Source of the DNA: Bolinopsis microptera
Taxonomy: Eukaryota; Ctenophora; Tentaculata; Lobata; Bolinopsidae
Length of the DNA stretch: 64,000 nt
Direction: 5' to 3'
Assembly: GCF_026151205.1 (NCBI RefSeq)
Contig: NC_087076.1
Span: 20,017,919-20,081,918 of the forward strand
Shown: piece by piece, positions 21,345-35,141 of the stretch
Numbering within the stretch: position 1 is the first letter of the stretch
Layout of the letters: every line of letters begins with the position of its first letter
Position numbers and translations under genes: made by a program
The notes under the pieces: model-generated
Databases searched by the model: none
The model's input: the letters and a program-made list of their open reading frames with translations, nothing else
What the model was told of the DNA's origin: nothing

Positions 21345-23329
21345 TCCTAAGTCCGATCTACTCCAGAAAACCCCCTCCATATACCTTCCCGCATCAGGTT
21401 TCGCATTTCCTCTTTAGATTTTGTCCAACTTCCTATCAGTAAACATAGACAAGTAGCTTTGTCTTGGTAGGCCTTGCTGAGCTCTACCGTGCGATAGGTT
21501 CCCATAAGACTAAATCACTGGCAATTAGCTCAGATGTCGGATGCAGTGTCCCGCATTTTTAATCTCCTCTTCGTACACTTTTTTGACAGCCATGGGAGCT
21601 ACCATACAAAGTTATATTGCTGACCTTGTCCTTCCTGAGATAACCAGCACCATACGCCAACATCTTTGATGTATTCCCGTCCAATCTTTTCCCTCTGAGC
21701 CTTTGTCAGTGTCCAGGTTTCTGATCCGTAAGCAGTACTGATTCACAACCGCTATGAACAATCTATCTTTAGGCTCTTTGAGAGTTTGGATTTCCAGATA
21801 TCCTCATCTATGTAGGCACCCCACCGCTTTTCCTTTCTAAACCTCTAACCTTAATCACTCCCAATCTGTTGCTCTCAATCCAGGGAGCCTAATTTAATGA
21901 AATCATCTACATTTTCTATGCTTTCCCGATCGACTTTGTAGTCGCTAGATTCGATCTCCATATTCAGTGTCATGACCTTTGTTCTTGCCGTTCGTTATGT
22001 GTAGTCCCCACGCTGCTGCCGAGCCGATTCTACACTTACAGAACGTCGTTAGACCTTTGTCCCTGTCCACAGAATAAGTGCTATATCATCTGCAAAGGTC
22101 CACATCGTGATGATCAGCCCCACTCTTCTGCTTTTCTACGTTCGAGGGTGAGTCCAAGTCGCTTCCGCATCATCGCCTATAGTCTTGCCTCATACAAGTA
22201 ATCGATGACTATTGTCAAGAGTAAGAGGCTAAGGTATCACCCAGTAAAACACCAGCAAGTATCATCGAAACAATTCAGTTTCTCCGTCCTGGATTAGGAC
22301 TTTTGGCCATTGTACTTCTCGTACATAGAGCCGTAAAAGCTGCACGATTTTGACTGAATGCCGTAAGCTTCTAGAATCTTGTAGCCATTTCCCCGATGTC
22401 ACTGCGACAGCTTCTAAAGTCTATAATTGTCAAACTGCTGGCAGTTTTCCGACTCATGACACCCTCTAATAAGACTCACAGTACAATATCTGTTGAGGTT
22501 TGTTTTGACCTTCCTTGGTCAGAATCCATTCTGGATTCTACGCAGAATTGTCTCGATTGCCGGCAGTCAACCGTTTAGAACCATCTTGTTTAGAGACTTG
22601 GCAACTAGGATGACAAGCTTATTCCCCGATAGTTCATTGGTTCGCTAAGGTCGCCCTTCATGGAATTGGTATGATGTTTGGCATGACCATTGGTCTGTTT
22701 CTCACCTTACATAGAGCATTGTTACAGAAAGTCTAAAGACAAATATTTTTTTGAATCAAGGTCGCACTCGTTTTAGACTACTGGGGCTATGTCGTCGACA
22801 ACCCCATTGCCTTTCCCCTTCCTTTTATAGCTGGACTTTGCTTTTCCCTGTAACTTCATCCAACGTAAACGGTTACTGTTCCGATATTCCAGAGTGGTGG
22901 ACTGGAACAACATCCTCTTCCGCGTTTCTCTCCCGTCAGGTGGTGAGCCCGAGAAGATACAAAATTGTCCTTCCATTTCTGAAACCCTTTCCCGTTTGGT
23001 GATTTCCCTTGATTTTGCAGTATATGATGAGATCTTTACGCTGTGATCTTGTTGATCCCATGGTCAGCTTTTAGCATTCTGCCCTGCCAACTTGCTTCCT
23101 CCAGTTCCCGGAACCTGCCCCTCCAGCATGTGCTCTTCTGCTGCTATGATAATCAACGCCTAGCTTCTGTTTGCCCTCTTGAACACTATTCGTTGTCTTC
23201 TGTACATCTGAGTGGTATTTATGCTACATTCCCTCAGCTTCAGCCTGGCAATCTTCACACTTGAGTCGCTGAATTTAACATCTTTCTTTTTCTCCTCCTT
23301 TTCAGTAGTAAAAGTCGAGAATTGTCCCT
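21345..23329 (-). pseudogene. RT block 1
   Basis: The complete set of unit landmarks is present but no long frame survives. The best remnant is 22773-22976, which reads through the linker to VVDDIAPVV, the start of the RT fingers. The DNA for motif A is visible near 22420. Confidence 0.8.
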
Positions 23330-24266
23330 ACTACCACTGAACTAACATTTATCAGGTTTATGGCGCCACTACCACTACCTAACATTAACAGGTTACCGCC
23401 ACTACCACTGAACTACCTTTTTATCAGTTACACGCCACTACCACTGAACTACCGATATATCAGTTACACGCCACTAACCAATGAACTTAACATTTATCAG
23501 TGTATGCGCACTACCACTGAACTATCATTTATCAGGAATGCGCCACTACCACTGAACTACCATTTATCAGGTACGCGCCACAGGCCACACCACTGAACTA
23601 ACATTTTATCAGGTATGCTCCACTACCACTGAACTAACATTTATTAGGTAGCTCCACACCACTGAACTAACATTTATCAGTTATGCGCCACACCAACTGA
23701 ACTAACATTTATCAGGTTACGCCCACTACCACTGCAGAACTAACACACTTAATCAGGTTTACGCGCACTCTATCTCACTTGAACTAAACCTATTCATCAG
23801 CCGTTATTGCGCGCCACTATCCACATGAACTCACAATTACAGTTACGCACCACTACCACTGAACTATCATTTATCAGGTTATGCGCCACTACACACTGAA
23901 CAAACATTTATCAGGTTATGCGCCACTACCCACTGAACTAACATTTATCATGTTACCGGCCACTACCACTGAACTAACATTATTCAGGTACGCGCCACTA
24001 CCACTGAACTAACATTATCATTATGCGCCACTACCACTGGAACTAACAATTTAACAGAGTTATGCCCACTACCAACTGAACTAACATTATCAGGTTACGC
24101 CCACTACCACTGAACTAACATTTATCAGTTATAGCGCGACACTACCTACTTGAACTAACCATTATCAGGTTATGCGTCACTACACTGCACACCATTAACA
24201 GGTTATGCGCCACTAACTCTGAAATCCATTTATCAGGTTATCTGCCACTACACCTACAACTACTAT
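23330..24266 (-). repeat. 36-bp minisatellite block 2
   Basis: About 937 bp, with the compound variant (CCACAGGCCAC) near 23581. Confidence 0.9.
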
Positions 24267-24279
24267 GTCGAGAGAGCTG

Positions 24280-26258
24280 AGTCCGATCTACGCCAGAAAA
24301 CCCCACTCCCATATATCCCTGTCCCGCATCAGAGGTTCGCAGTTCCTCTTAAGCTTGTCCCAACTTCCTTCAGTAACACTAGACAAGTAGCTTTGGTCAG
24401 TCGGCCCTTGCTGCGCTTCTACCCGAGTGCGTAGTTCCCATAAGACTAAAATCACTGCAAAGATATGCTCAGAGATTCGGATGCAGTGTCCCCCGACCAT
24501 ATTATCTCCTGCTTCTAACTTGTTTGACAGCCTTGGAGGCAAACCATACATACCAAAGTTATATTGCTGACCTGTCCTTCCCAGAGATACCCAGCACCAT
24601 ACCAACATCTTTGTGTAATGGCCCTCCAAACTTTTCTCTTGAGCCTTTGTCAGTGTCCAAGTTTTCTGATCGTGAAGCAGTACTATTCACAACCGCTATG
24701 AACAAACTAATCTTTAGGCCTTTGGAGTTAGGGGATTACCAGATTCCGTTCAGTCTATATGTAGGCACCCACGCTTTTCCCTTTCTAACCCTTATCTCCC
24801 TATCTGTGCTCTCAATCCAGGAGCCTAAGTAGCTGAAATCATCTAACATTTTCTATGGCTTCCCCGGAACGACTTTGTAGGTCGCTAATCGATCACCAAT
24901 ATTCAGTGTCCATGACCTTGTCTAGGCTTCGTTTTATGTGTAGTCCCACCTTGCTGCCGCCGATTCTACTCTGAGCTGGAACTCGTATAGCCTTTCCATG
25001 ACCTTCAAATAAGTAGCTATATCATCTTCAAAGACCACATCGGTGATGATCTAGGGCCCCACTCTTCTCTTTTTCTACTTTCGAGGGTGAGTCCAAGTCG
25101 CTCCCATCATCGCCTATGGCTTATGCCTCATACAGTAGTCGAGACAATTGCAAAGAGGTAAGGATGCTAAGGTATCTCCAGGTAACACCACCTGCAAGTA
25201 TCGTCGAACAATTCAGTTTCTCCGTCCTGGCGTTAGGACTATGGCCTTGTCCCATCTCTCGTACATGAGCCGATAAGCGCACGATTTGACTGAATGCCGT
25301 AAGCTTCTAGAATCTTTAGCATTTCCCACGATGTACACTGTCGAAAGCCTCTTAAAGTCTATAAATGTCAGAACCGCGCTAGGGCAGATTCCGACTCTTG
25401 ACACCCTCTATAAGACGTCTCAGAGCCAATACTGTGAGTTGTTGACCATCCAGTCTGAATCCATTCTGTTTCTCGCAGAATTTTTCGATTCCTGTCTTCA
25501 AACGGTTTAGAACCATCTTGTTTAGAGACTTGGCTAACTAGGGAAACAAGCTTATTCACCGAAAGTTTCATTTGGTTCGCTACGAGGTCGCCCTTCTATG
25601 TAATTGGTATGATGTTGGTCAGTTGACCATTGGTCGGTTTCTCACCTTTCAATCTAGCATAGTTACAAAGTCTAAGACAATTTGATCAAGGTCGCATCGT
25701 TTTAAAGACTTCTGTGGCTATTTGCTCACCCCATGCTTTCCCTTCCTTTTGCTGGACTTTGCATTTTTTTTCCTGTACTCATCCAACGTAAACGGTTCTG
25801 TTCCGACATTCAGAGTGGGTGTACTGATCAATATCCTCTCACGCGTTCTCTAACGTCGTGGTGAGCCGAGAAGAGGTAGCAAAATAGTCCATCCATTTCT
25901 GAAACCTTCCGTTGGTGAGTTTCCCTTGATTTTGCCATAATAATATGGGCTTCTACTGTGATCTTGTTGATCAAGGTCCAGCTTTTAGCATGTCTTGCCT
26001 GCCAACCATTGCTTCCTTGGCCTTCTCCAGTTCCCGACCTGCCCTCCAGCAAGTGCACTTTGGCTGCTTGATAAGCATCGCCTAGCTTCTGTTTGCCCCT
26101 CTTTGAACAGCTATAACGGTTGTTCTTCTGTAGCATCCTGAGTGGTATTTATGCTACATTCCCGCACTTCAGCTGGCAATCTCAACACTTGGAGTCGCTG
26201 AGATTTTACATCTTTTCTTTTCTCCTTTTCAGGTAGTAAAAGTCCGAGAAGTTGTCCA
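24280..26258 (-). pseudogene. RT block 2
   Basis: The remnant 25213-25404 carries LTFIDFK, the RT motif A core. Neighbouring frames at 25368-25571 and 25828-26136 carry the KPFEDRN and linker (KLGDAYQAAKVHLLEG) parts in shifting phases. Confidence 0.82.
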
Positions 26259-27199
26259 ACTACCACTGAACTAACATGTATCAGGTTAGCGCCACTACAC
26301 TGAACTAACATTTATCAGGTTACGCGCCACTACCCCTATGAACTACCATTTTATCAGGTTACACCCACTACCACTGACCTACCAATATATAGGTACACGC
26401 CCCTTACCAACAGCTGAAACTACACATTATCAGGTTATCGCCACTACCACTGAACTAACATTTATACAGGTTATGCGCCACTACCACGAACTCACCATTT
26501 ATCAGTTACGCCCACAGCCACTACCACTGAACTAACATTTATCAGTTAAGCGCCACTACCACGAACTAACATTTATCATGTTATGCGCCACTACCACTGA
26601 ACTAACATTAATCAGTTAGCGCCCTACCACCAGAACTAACATTTATTCAGGTCTTACGCGCCACTACCACAACAACTAACATTAATCAGTTACGCGCCAC
26701 TACCACTGGACCACTGAACTAACATTCAGCAGGTAGCGCCACTACCACTGAACTAACATTTTATCAGGTTACGCAACCCCTAGCCACTGACTTAACATTT
26801 AACAGGCGTTATCCCACCTACCGACTGAACTAACATTTATCAGGTTAAGCGCCACTACCACTGAACATAACATTTATCAGGTTACGCCGCCACTGACCAC
26901 GAACTATCATTTATCAGGTTTACGCAGCCACTACCACTGAACTAACATTTATCAGTTAGCGCCACTACCACTGAACTAACATTTATATCAGGTTAATGCG
27001 CCACAACCACTGAACTAACATTTATCAGTTTACGCGCCACTCACTGAACTAACATTTATCAGTTACATGCACACAACCACTAACTAACATTATATCAGGT
27101 ATAGGCGATCACTACCACTGAACTACCATTTATCAGTTATTCGCCACAACCTCTTAACTACCAATTATCAGGTATCTGCCACTAACCACTACTACTAAC
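26259..27199 (-). repeat. 36-bp minisatellite block 3
   Basis: About 941 bp, with the compound variant (CCACAGCCAC) near 26514. Confidence 0.9.
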
Positions 27200-27210
27200 T
27201 AAGTCGATCT

Positions 27211-29249
27211 AAGTCCGATCTACGCCAGAAAACCCCCACCATATATCCCTGTCCCGCATCTGGGTTCGCATTTCCTCGTTTATAGAGTTTTGTCCCACCC
27301 TTCCTTCAGTAACAAAGACAAGTAGCTTAGTCTTGGTCGCCTTGCTTGCCACTACACGTGCGTAGTTCCATAAGAACTGAAAACCCCTGGCAAGTGACTG
27401 GCAGCGATGTCTCAGGATGCAGTGTCCCTCCGACATTTAAATCTCCTGCTCCGTAACTGTTTGACAGCCTTGGAGGCTAACATACAAGCTTATATTGCTC
27501 GGACCTTGTCCTTCCATGAGATACCCACCACCATACGCAACATCTTTGTGTATTCCCGTCCAAACTTTTCTCTTGACTTGACAGTGCCCAGGTTTTTCTT
27601 GATCGTAGAGCTACAAGCATTTCACACGCCGCTAATGAACATTCTAATCTTTAGGCACTTTGCGAGAGTTTTGCGGATTTCCCAGATATCCTTCATCTAT
27701 GTAGGGCACCCCACGCTTATACCCTTACTCTAAGACCCTTTATCTCCCTAGCTGTGCTCTTTCAATCTAAGACCTCAAGTAATGAAATCATCCTACCTTC
27801 TATCATGGCTTATCCCGCCAGATCGATTTGACAGGCCACTCCCCCCCCCTCCCCCCCCCCCCCCCCCTTTGTATGTGAAAGTCTCGCCTAGATCGATCCT
27901 GCCAATCCAAAATTCAGTGTCATGACCTTGTCTTGCTATCGTTTCTGTGTTAGATCCCCCAGAGCTTGCTCCGCCGATTCTACGCTGAGGCAGGAACTGT
28001 TAGCCTTGTTCCATGTCCTCAATAAAAGTGCTATATCATCTGCAAAGTCCACATCGGTGATGATCTGGCCCCACACATCTGCTTTTTCTACGTTTCGAGG
28101 GTGAGTCCAATCGTCGCTCCGCATCATCGCCTAGGCTTGCCTCATACAGTAGTTCGATGACTATTGCAAGAGGTAAGTGCTAATGTATCACCCTGTAACA
28201 CACCTGCAAGTATCTACGAACAATTCATTTCTCCGTCTGAGTTAGTGACTTTGGCCATAGTCTTTCTCGTACAAGACCGTATAAGCAGCACGATTTTGAC
28301 TGGAATGCCGTAAGCCTTCTAGAATCTTTAGCATATCCCACGATGTACAATGTCGAAAGCTTCTTAAAGTCTATAAATGTCAGTACCAGCTGTGCAGTTT
28401 CCAGACCTGACACCCTTCTTAAGACGTCTCAGTACCAATATCCTGTTGAGTTGTTGACCTTCCTGGTCTGAATCCATATCTGGTTTTCTACGCAGAATTG
28501 TCTCGATTTCTGGCTTCAACCGTTTAGAACCATCTTGTTTAGAGACTTGGCAACTAGGGAAGACAAGCTTATTCCCCATAGTTCATGGTTCGCTAAGGTC
28601 GCCCCTTCTTTGGAATTGGTATGATGTTGGCAGTTTGACCATTGGTCTGTTCCTCACCTTTCAATAGAGCATTGGTAACAGAAGTCTAAGACAATTTTAT
28701 CAGGGCGCATCGTTTAAAGACTTCTGGTCGATGTTGTTCTCACCCCATTCTTTCCCCTTCCTTTAATGCTGACTTTGTCTTTCCTGAAACACAAGCCAAC
28801 GATAAACGGTCTGTTCCGATATACAGAGGTGGGTGGACCTGGATCAATATCCTCTTCCGCGTTCTCTAACCGTCCCGTGGTGACCGAGAAGAGTAGCAAA
28901 ATTAGTCCTTCCATTTCTGAACCCTTTCCGTTGGTGAGTTCCTTGATTTTCCAGTATATGATGAGTCTTTACCTGTGATCTGTTGATCATGGTCCCAGCA
29001 TTTAGCATGTCTGCCCTGCCACCTTGCTTCCTCAGTCCCGGACCTCCCCTCCAGCAGGCTCTTTGGCTCTATGTTAAGCATCGCTACTTCTGTTTGCCCT
29101 CTTAACACATTTTCGGTTGTTCATCTTAAGCATCTGAGTGGTATTTATCTACATTCCCTCACTTCAGCCTGCAATCTCAACACTTGGTCGCTGAATTTTA
29201 CATCTTTTCTTTTTCTCATTTTCAGGTATAAAATCGAAGAAGTTGTCCT
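27211..29249 (-). pseudogene. RT block 3, interrupted by a poly(C) insert
   Basis: VDFADDIALL (motif C, with the catalytic Asp pair) is readable in 27936-28127 and LTFIDFKKLST (motif A) in 28225-28413. A C-rich insert at 27841-27867 breaks the region downstream of FADD. The last codons (GFSGVDRT) are readable at about 27211-27236. Confidence 0.85.
27841..27867. other. Poly(C) insert (C9-T-C17) in RT block 3
   Basis: The run interrupts a segment that reads GACTTTGTAGGTCGCTAGA in sister units, and the bases just outside it are scrambled as well. A base-calling artefact is likely. Confidence 0.7.
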
Positions 29250-30208
29250 ACTACCACTGAACTAACTTATATCAGTATGCGCCACTAAACCACTGAACTA
29301 ACATTAATCAGGTTACGCGCCACTTTATACCACTGAACAACACATTTTATCCAGTTACACCCACTACCACTGAACTACCAATTATCAGGTTACACGCCAC
29401 GACCACAGAACTAACATTTATCAGGTTTTATTGCGCCACTACCACTGAACTAACACATTTATCAGGTTATCGCCACTACCACTGAACTACCATTCATCAG
29501 TTACGCGCTACCACAGGCCACTACCACAGAACTAACATTTATTCAGGTTATGCGCCACTACCACTGAACTAACATTTATCAGGTTACGATGGCGCCACTA
29601 CACTGAACTAACTTTATCTCAGGTTTATGCGCCACTACCACTTGAACTAACATATATCAGTTACTCGCCCCTAAACCCCACTAACTAACATTAATCAGGT
29701 TACGCAGCCACTCCAACTGAACAAACATTTATCAGGTTATGGCGCCACTACCACTGAGAACTACCATTATCAGTTACGTACGCACCACTACCACGGAACT
29801 CACTAATTTATCAGGTTTTATGCGCCACTACAACCAGAACTAACATTCTATCAGGTTATGCCCACAACCACTGAACTAACATTTATCAGGATTACAGCGC
29901 CACTACCACTGAACTAACATTTATCAGGTTTAACGCGCCACTACCACTGAACTAACATTTATCAGTTATGAGCGCCCACCACAGAACTAACATCTTATTC
30001 ATATGCGCCACCTACACGAACTAACATTTATCAGGTTACGGGCCACTCACCACTGAACTAACATTACAGGTTTATGCGACACAACCACTTTAACTAACAT
30101 ATTATCATGTTATGCGTCCACTACCACTGAACTACCATTTATCAGGTTTATGCGCCACTCCTCTGACTACCATTTATCAGGTATCGGCCACATACACAAC
30201 TACTACCT
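29250..30208 (-). repeat. 36-bp minisatellite block 4
   Basis: About 959 bp, with the compound variant (CCACAGGCCAC) near 29512. The high-coordinate edge (30210-30245) is unusually garbled compared with its sisters. Confidence 0.9.
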
Positions 30209-30221
30209 AATGGCTGTAGCT

Positions 30222-32232
30222 AACCCGCGAATCTATCACGTAACCAGAAACACCCCCTCCATATATCCCTGTCCATCGCTAACAGAGGGAGATACGTGCT
30301 AGTTCCTACTTTAGTGCTTGTCCCCAACTTACCTCAGTAACATAGACAAGTAGCTTGCTTGGTCGCCTTGCTGTGCTCTACCTGCGTAGTTCCCCATAAG
30401 AACTAAATCACTGGCAAGTACTCAGGATTCGGATGCAGGTGTCCCTCCATATTTACTCTCCTGCCTTCGTAACGTGTTTGAAACAGCCTTGGAAGGCCTA
30501 CCATACAAAGTTATAATTGCTGACCCTTGTCCTTTCCTGAATACCCAGCACCATACGCAACATCTTGTGTATGACCCGTCCACCTTTTCTCTTGAGAGCC
30601 TTTGTTCAAGACCAGTTTTCTGATCCGTAGAGCATACTGATTCACAAGAAGCCGCTAAAACAATCTAACTTTTAGGCTCTGTTGAGAGTTTGTATCCAGA
30701 TATCCTTCAGTCTATGTAGGGCACCCCACCTTTTTTCCTTTCTAACCCTTATCTCCCTATCTGTGCTCTCAATCCAGGAGCCTAAGTAGATAAAATCCAT
30801 CTACATTTTCTATGGCTTCCGATCGACTTTGTAGGTCGCTAGATCGATCCTCCATATTCCTGTCCATGAACCGGGTCTTGCCTTCGTTTATGTCATCCGA
30901 CGCTTGCTAGCGCCGATTCAACTCTGATCAGGAACTCGTTGCCTTGGTCCATGTCCTCAGAATATAAGTGCATATCATCTGCAAAGCCACATCGGTGATG
31001 ATCTGGGCCCCACTTCTTCTGCTTTTTCAACGTTCGAGGTGAGTCCAAGTCGCTCCGCATCAACGCCTATGGATGCCTCATACAGTAGTTCGATGGACTA
31101 TTGCAGAAGAGGTACGTGCTAAGGTATCACCCTGAACACACCTGCAAGTATCTCGAACCATTCATTTCCTCCTCTGGAGTTAGGACTTTGGCCATTGTTC
31201 TTCTTCTACAATGACCTAAAGCTGCACGAGATTTTGACTGGAATGCCGTAAGCTTCTAGAATCTTTAGCATTTTCCCCCCAAGTACACTGTCGAAAGCCT
31301 TCTAAAGTCTATAAAAGTCAGAGACAGCTGGCAGTTTCCGACTCATGACACCTCTCTATAAGGACGTCCTCAGTACCAATAACTTTGATAGACACGATTG
31401 TTGAACACTTCCTGGTCTGAATCCATTCTGGTTCTACGCAAAATTGTCTCGATTTCTGGCTTCAACCGGTTTAGAACCATCTATTGTTTAGAGACTTGGC
31501 AACAAGCGGGAAGACAAGATCTAATCCCCGATATTCATTGGTTCGCAAGTCGCCCTTCTTAGATGGTAAGTGTAGGCAGTTTGGACCAATGGTCTGGTTT
31601 CACACCTTTTCAATAAGCATTGTTACAAATCTAGACAATTTGATCAAGGTCGCATCGTTTTAAGACTTCTGGGGCTATGTTACGTCCACCCCCATGCTTA
31701 CCCTTCTTTTTTTTTTTTTTTTTAACAAAAAAGGCCCCCCCCCGTCTTTGCTTTCCGTACTCTCCAACGTAAACGTTCTGTTCCGATATTCAGAGGTGGG
31801 TGGACTGGATTCCAATATCCTCTTAACCGCGTCTCTACCGTCGGTGGTGGACGAGAAGGAGTAGCAAAATAGTCCTTCCCATTTCTGAACCTTTCCGTTG
31901 GTGAGTTTCCCTTGATTTTGCCAGTATATTGATGGAGCTTTACCTGTGATCTTGATGAACTGTCTCAGCTTTTAGCATGTCTCCTGCACTTGCTTCCTCC
32001 AGTCCCGGACCTGCCCCTCAGCTGGTGCTCTTTGGCGCTTGATAAGCATCGGCCTAGCTTCTTATTGCCCTCTGAACAGCTATTCGGCTGTCTTCTGTAG
32101 CATCTGAGTGGTATGTTAATGCTACTTCCCTCAGCTTCAGTCCTGGCAATCTCAACACTTGTAGGTCGCTGAGATTTTACAATCTTTTCTTTTTCCTCCT
32201 TTTCAGGTAGTAAACCGAATCGAGAAGTTGTC
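30222..32232 (-). pseudogene. RT block 4, interrupted by poly(T)/poly(C)
   Basis: The linker remnant 31965-32252 runs into the minisatellite junction (LLPEKEEKEKIVKSQR). The start of the RT fingers is broken by an insert at 31707-31743. Confidence 0.8.
31707..31743. other. Homopolymer insert T17...C9 in RT block 4
   Basis: T17, then AACAAAAAAGG, then C9 replaces CCTTTATGCTGGACTTTGC seen in other units. It is probably a sequencing artefact. Confidence 0.65.
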
Positions 32233-33172
32233 CTACTACCACTGAACAACAATTATCAGTTTTGCGCACTACCACTGAGAACTAACATGTTATCAGGTTA
32301 CGCGCCACTACCACTGAACACCATTTATCTGATAAACAAAACGGCCACTACCACTGAACAAAAACCATATATCTATGTACACTCCACTAACCACTGACTA
32401 ACATTTTATCAGGTTATGCGCCACTACCACTGAACTAACATTTATCAGGTTATCGCCACTACCACTGAACTACCATATATCAGGTTACGCCACAGCCACT
32501 AGCACTGGACTAACATTAATCAGTTTTTGCGCCACAACCACTGAAAAGCAAACATTTATCAGGTTTTGCGATGCGCCACTACCACTGAACTAACATTTAA
32601 CAGGTTATGCGCCACTACCACTGACTCAACATGTAATCAGGTAACGACGCGCCACTACCAATGAACTAAATTAATCATGTTACGCGCCACTACCACTGAA
32701 CTAACATTTACAGTGTTAAGCGCACTACCACTGAACTAACATTTATCTAGGTTACGCACCACTCCCACTGAACTAACATTTCTCAGGTTCTGCGCCACTA
32801 CCACTGAACAACCTTTATCAGTTATGCGCCACACCACTGAACTACATTTATCAGGTACGCGCCACTACCAACTGAACTAACATTTATCAAGTTACGCAGC
32901 CACTACACTGAACTAAACCCAATTTATCAGGTTATTCGCCACTACACTGACAAACATTTATCAGGTTTTGCGCCACTCCACGAAACTAACAAATACAGGT
33001 TAACGCGCCACTACCACTAACTAACATTTTATCAGTTATGCGACACTACCACTGAACTAACATCTATCAGGTTTATGCTTCTCTACCTGAACTAACCATT
33101 TTATCAGGTTATGCGCCACTACCTCTGACACCATTTATCAGTTATCAGCCACTACCACTACTACTACGAGTC
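32233..33172 (-). repeat. 36-bp minisatellite block 5
   Basis: About 940 bp, with the compound variant near 32491. Confidence 0.9.
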
Positions 33173-33176
33173 GGAG

Positions 33177-35141
33177 CTAAGTCCGATCTACCAGAAAACC
33201 CCCCTCCATAAATCCCTGACCCGCATCGGGGTTTCGCAGTTCTCTTTAGAGTATGTCCCCCAACTTCTTCAGTAACATAGACAAGTAGCTCTGTCTTGTT
33301 CGCCTTTGCTTGTCTCTACGTGCGTAGGTTTCCCATAAGAACTAATCACTGGTCAAGTAGCTCAGATGCGGATGCATGTTCCCCCCATTTTTAATCTCCT
33401 GCTTCGTAACTTGTTTGACAGCCTTGGAGGCTACCAAACAAAGTTATATCTGACCTAGTCCTTCCTGAGATACCCCAACATACGCAAGAACATCTATGTG
33501 TATGTCCCCGTCCAAACTTTTCTCTTGAGCTTTGGTCAGTGTCCAGTTCTGAACCGTAGAGCAGTACTGATTCACTAAGCCGCTTAATGAACAATCTAAT
33601 CTTTTAGCTCTTTGAGAGTTTGGATTCTCCAGATAACCTTCAGTCTATGTAGGGCACCCCCACGCTTTTTCCGCATTTCTAAACCCCTTAACTCCCTATC
33701 GTGCTCTCCAATCATGAGCCTAAGTAGAATGAATCATCTACATTTTCTATGGCTTCCCCGGATCGACTTTGTTGGACGCTAGATCGATCCTCCATATCAT
33801 GTGTCATGACCTTGGTCTTGCCTCGTTTATGTGTAGTCCCACGCTTGCAGCCGCCGATTCCTACTCTGAGCAGGACTCCCGTTAGCCTTGTCCATGTCCT
33901 CAGATATAAGTGCTATATCATCTGCAAAGTCCACATCGTGATGATCATGGGCCCCCACTCATCTGCTATTTCTACGTTCGAGAGTCCAAGTCGCTCCCGC
34001 TCATCGCCTATGGCTTCCTCATACAGTAGTCGATGACTATTCAAAAGGTAAGGTGCTAAGTATCACCCTGTAACACACCTGCAAGTATCTCGAACAATTC
34101 AGTTTCTCCGTCCGGAGTTAGACTTTGGCCATTGTCTTCCTATTACAAGAGCCGTATAAGCTGCACGATATTGACTGGATTCCGTAAGCTTCTAGAAATC
34201 TTTAGCAATTTCCACGATTACACTGTCGCAAGCCTTTCTTAACAGTCTATAAACATGTCAATCTAGCTGCAGTTTCTCCGACTCTTGACACCCTCTATAA
34301 GACTCCAGTACCTATATCTGTTGAGTTGTTGACCTTCCGTCTGAATCCATTCTGTTTTCGATCTACGCAGAATCGTCTCGCTTTCTTGGCTTCAAAACCG
34401 GTTAGAACCATCTTGTTTAGAGACTTGAGGCAACTAGGATGACAAGCTATTCCCACGATAGTTCATTTGGTTCGCTAAAGGTCGCCTTCTTTGAATTGGA
34501 TAGATGTTAGGCAGTTGACACCCTGGCAGGTTTCTCACATTTCTTCAACTAGAGCATTGTTACAGAAGTCCGAACAATTTGACTCAAGATCGCATCGTTT
34601 AAGACTCTGGGGCTATGTTGTCGTCACCGCCATGCTTTCCCTCCTTTATGCGGACTTTGCTTTCCCTGTACTCATCCAACGTAAACGGTCGTTTCGATAA
34701 TTCAGAGCTGGGGTGTGTACTGATCAATATCCTCTTCCGCGTTCACTACCGTCGATGGGAGCCGAAGATTACAAAATAGCCTTCCATTTCTGAACCCTTC
34801 CGTTGGTGAGTTTTCCCTTGATTTTGCCCGTATATGATGAAGCTTTCCCTGTGATCTGTTGAGCAAGTCCAGCTTTACATGTCTGCCCTGCCAACATGCT
34901 CGCCTCCAGTCCCGACCTGACCCTTCCAGCAGGTGCTCTTTGGGCTGCTTGATAATCATCGCCAACTTCTGTTTGCCCTCTTGAACAGTCTATTCGGTTG
35001 TCTTCTGTAGCATCTGAGGGGTATTTTAAGCTACAATCCCTCGAGCTTCAGCCTGGCAATCTCAACACTTGGATTCGCTGAGATATTTTAACATCTTTTC
35101 TTTTCTCCTTTTCAGGTAGTAAAAGTCGAGAAGTTGATCCT
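33177..35141 (-). pseudogene. RT block 5
   Basis: The stop codon TAG is at 33177-33179 and sits a few bases from the (ACT)n edge of the minisatellite, so the 3' untranslated part is almost nil. SESVLLYGSELDT, from the domain following the RT palm, is readable in 33391-33594, and linker sequence in 34702-34965. Confidence 0.83.
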
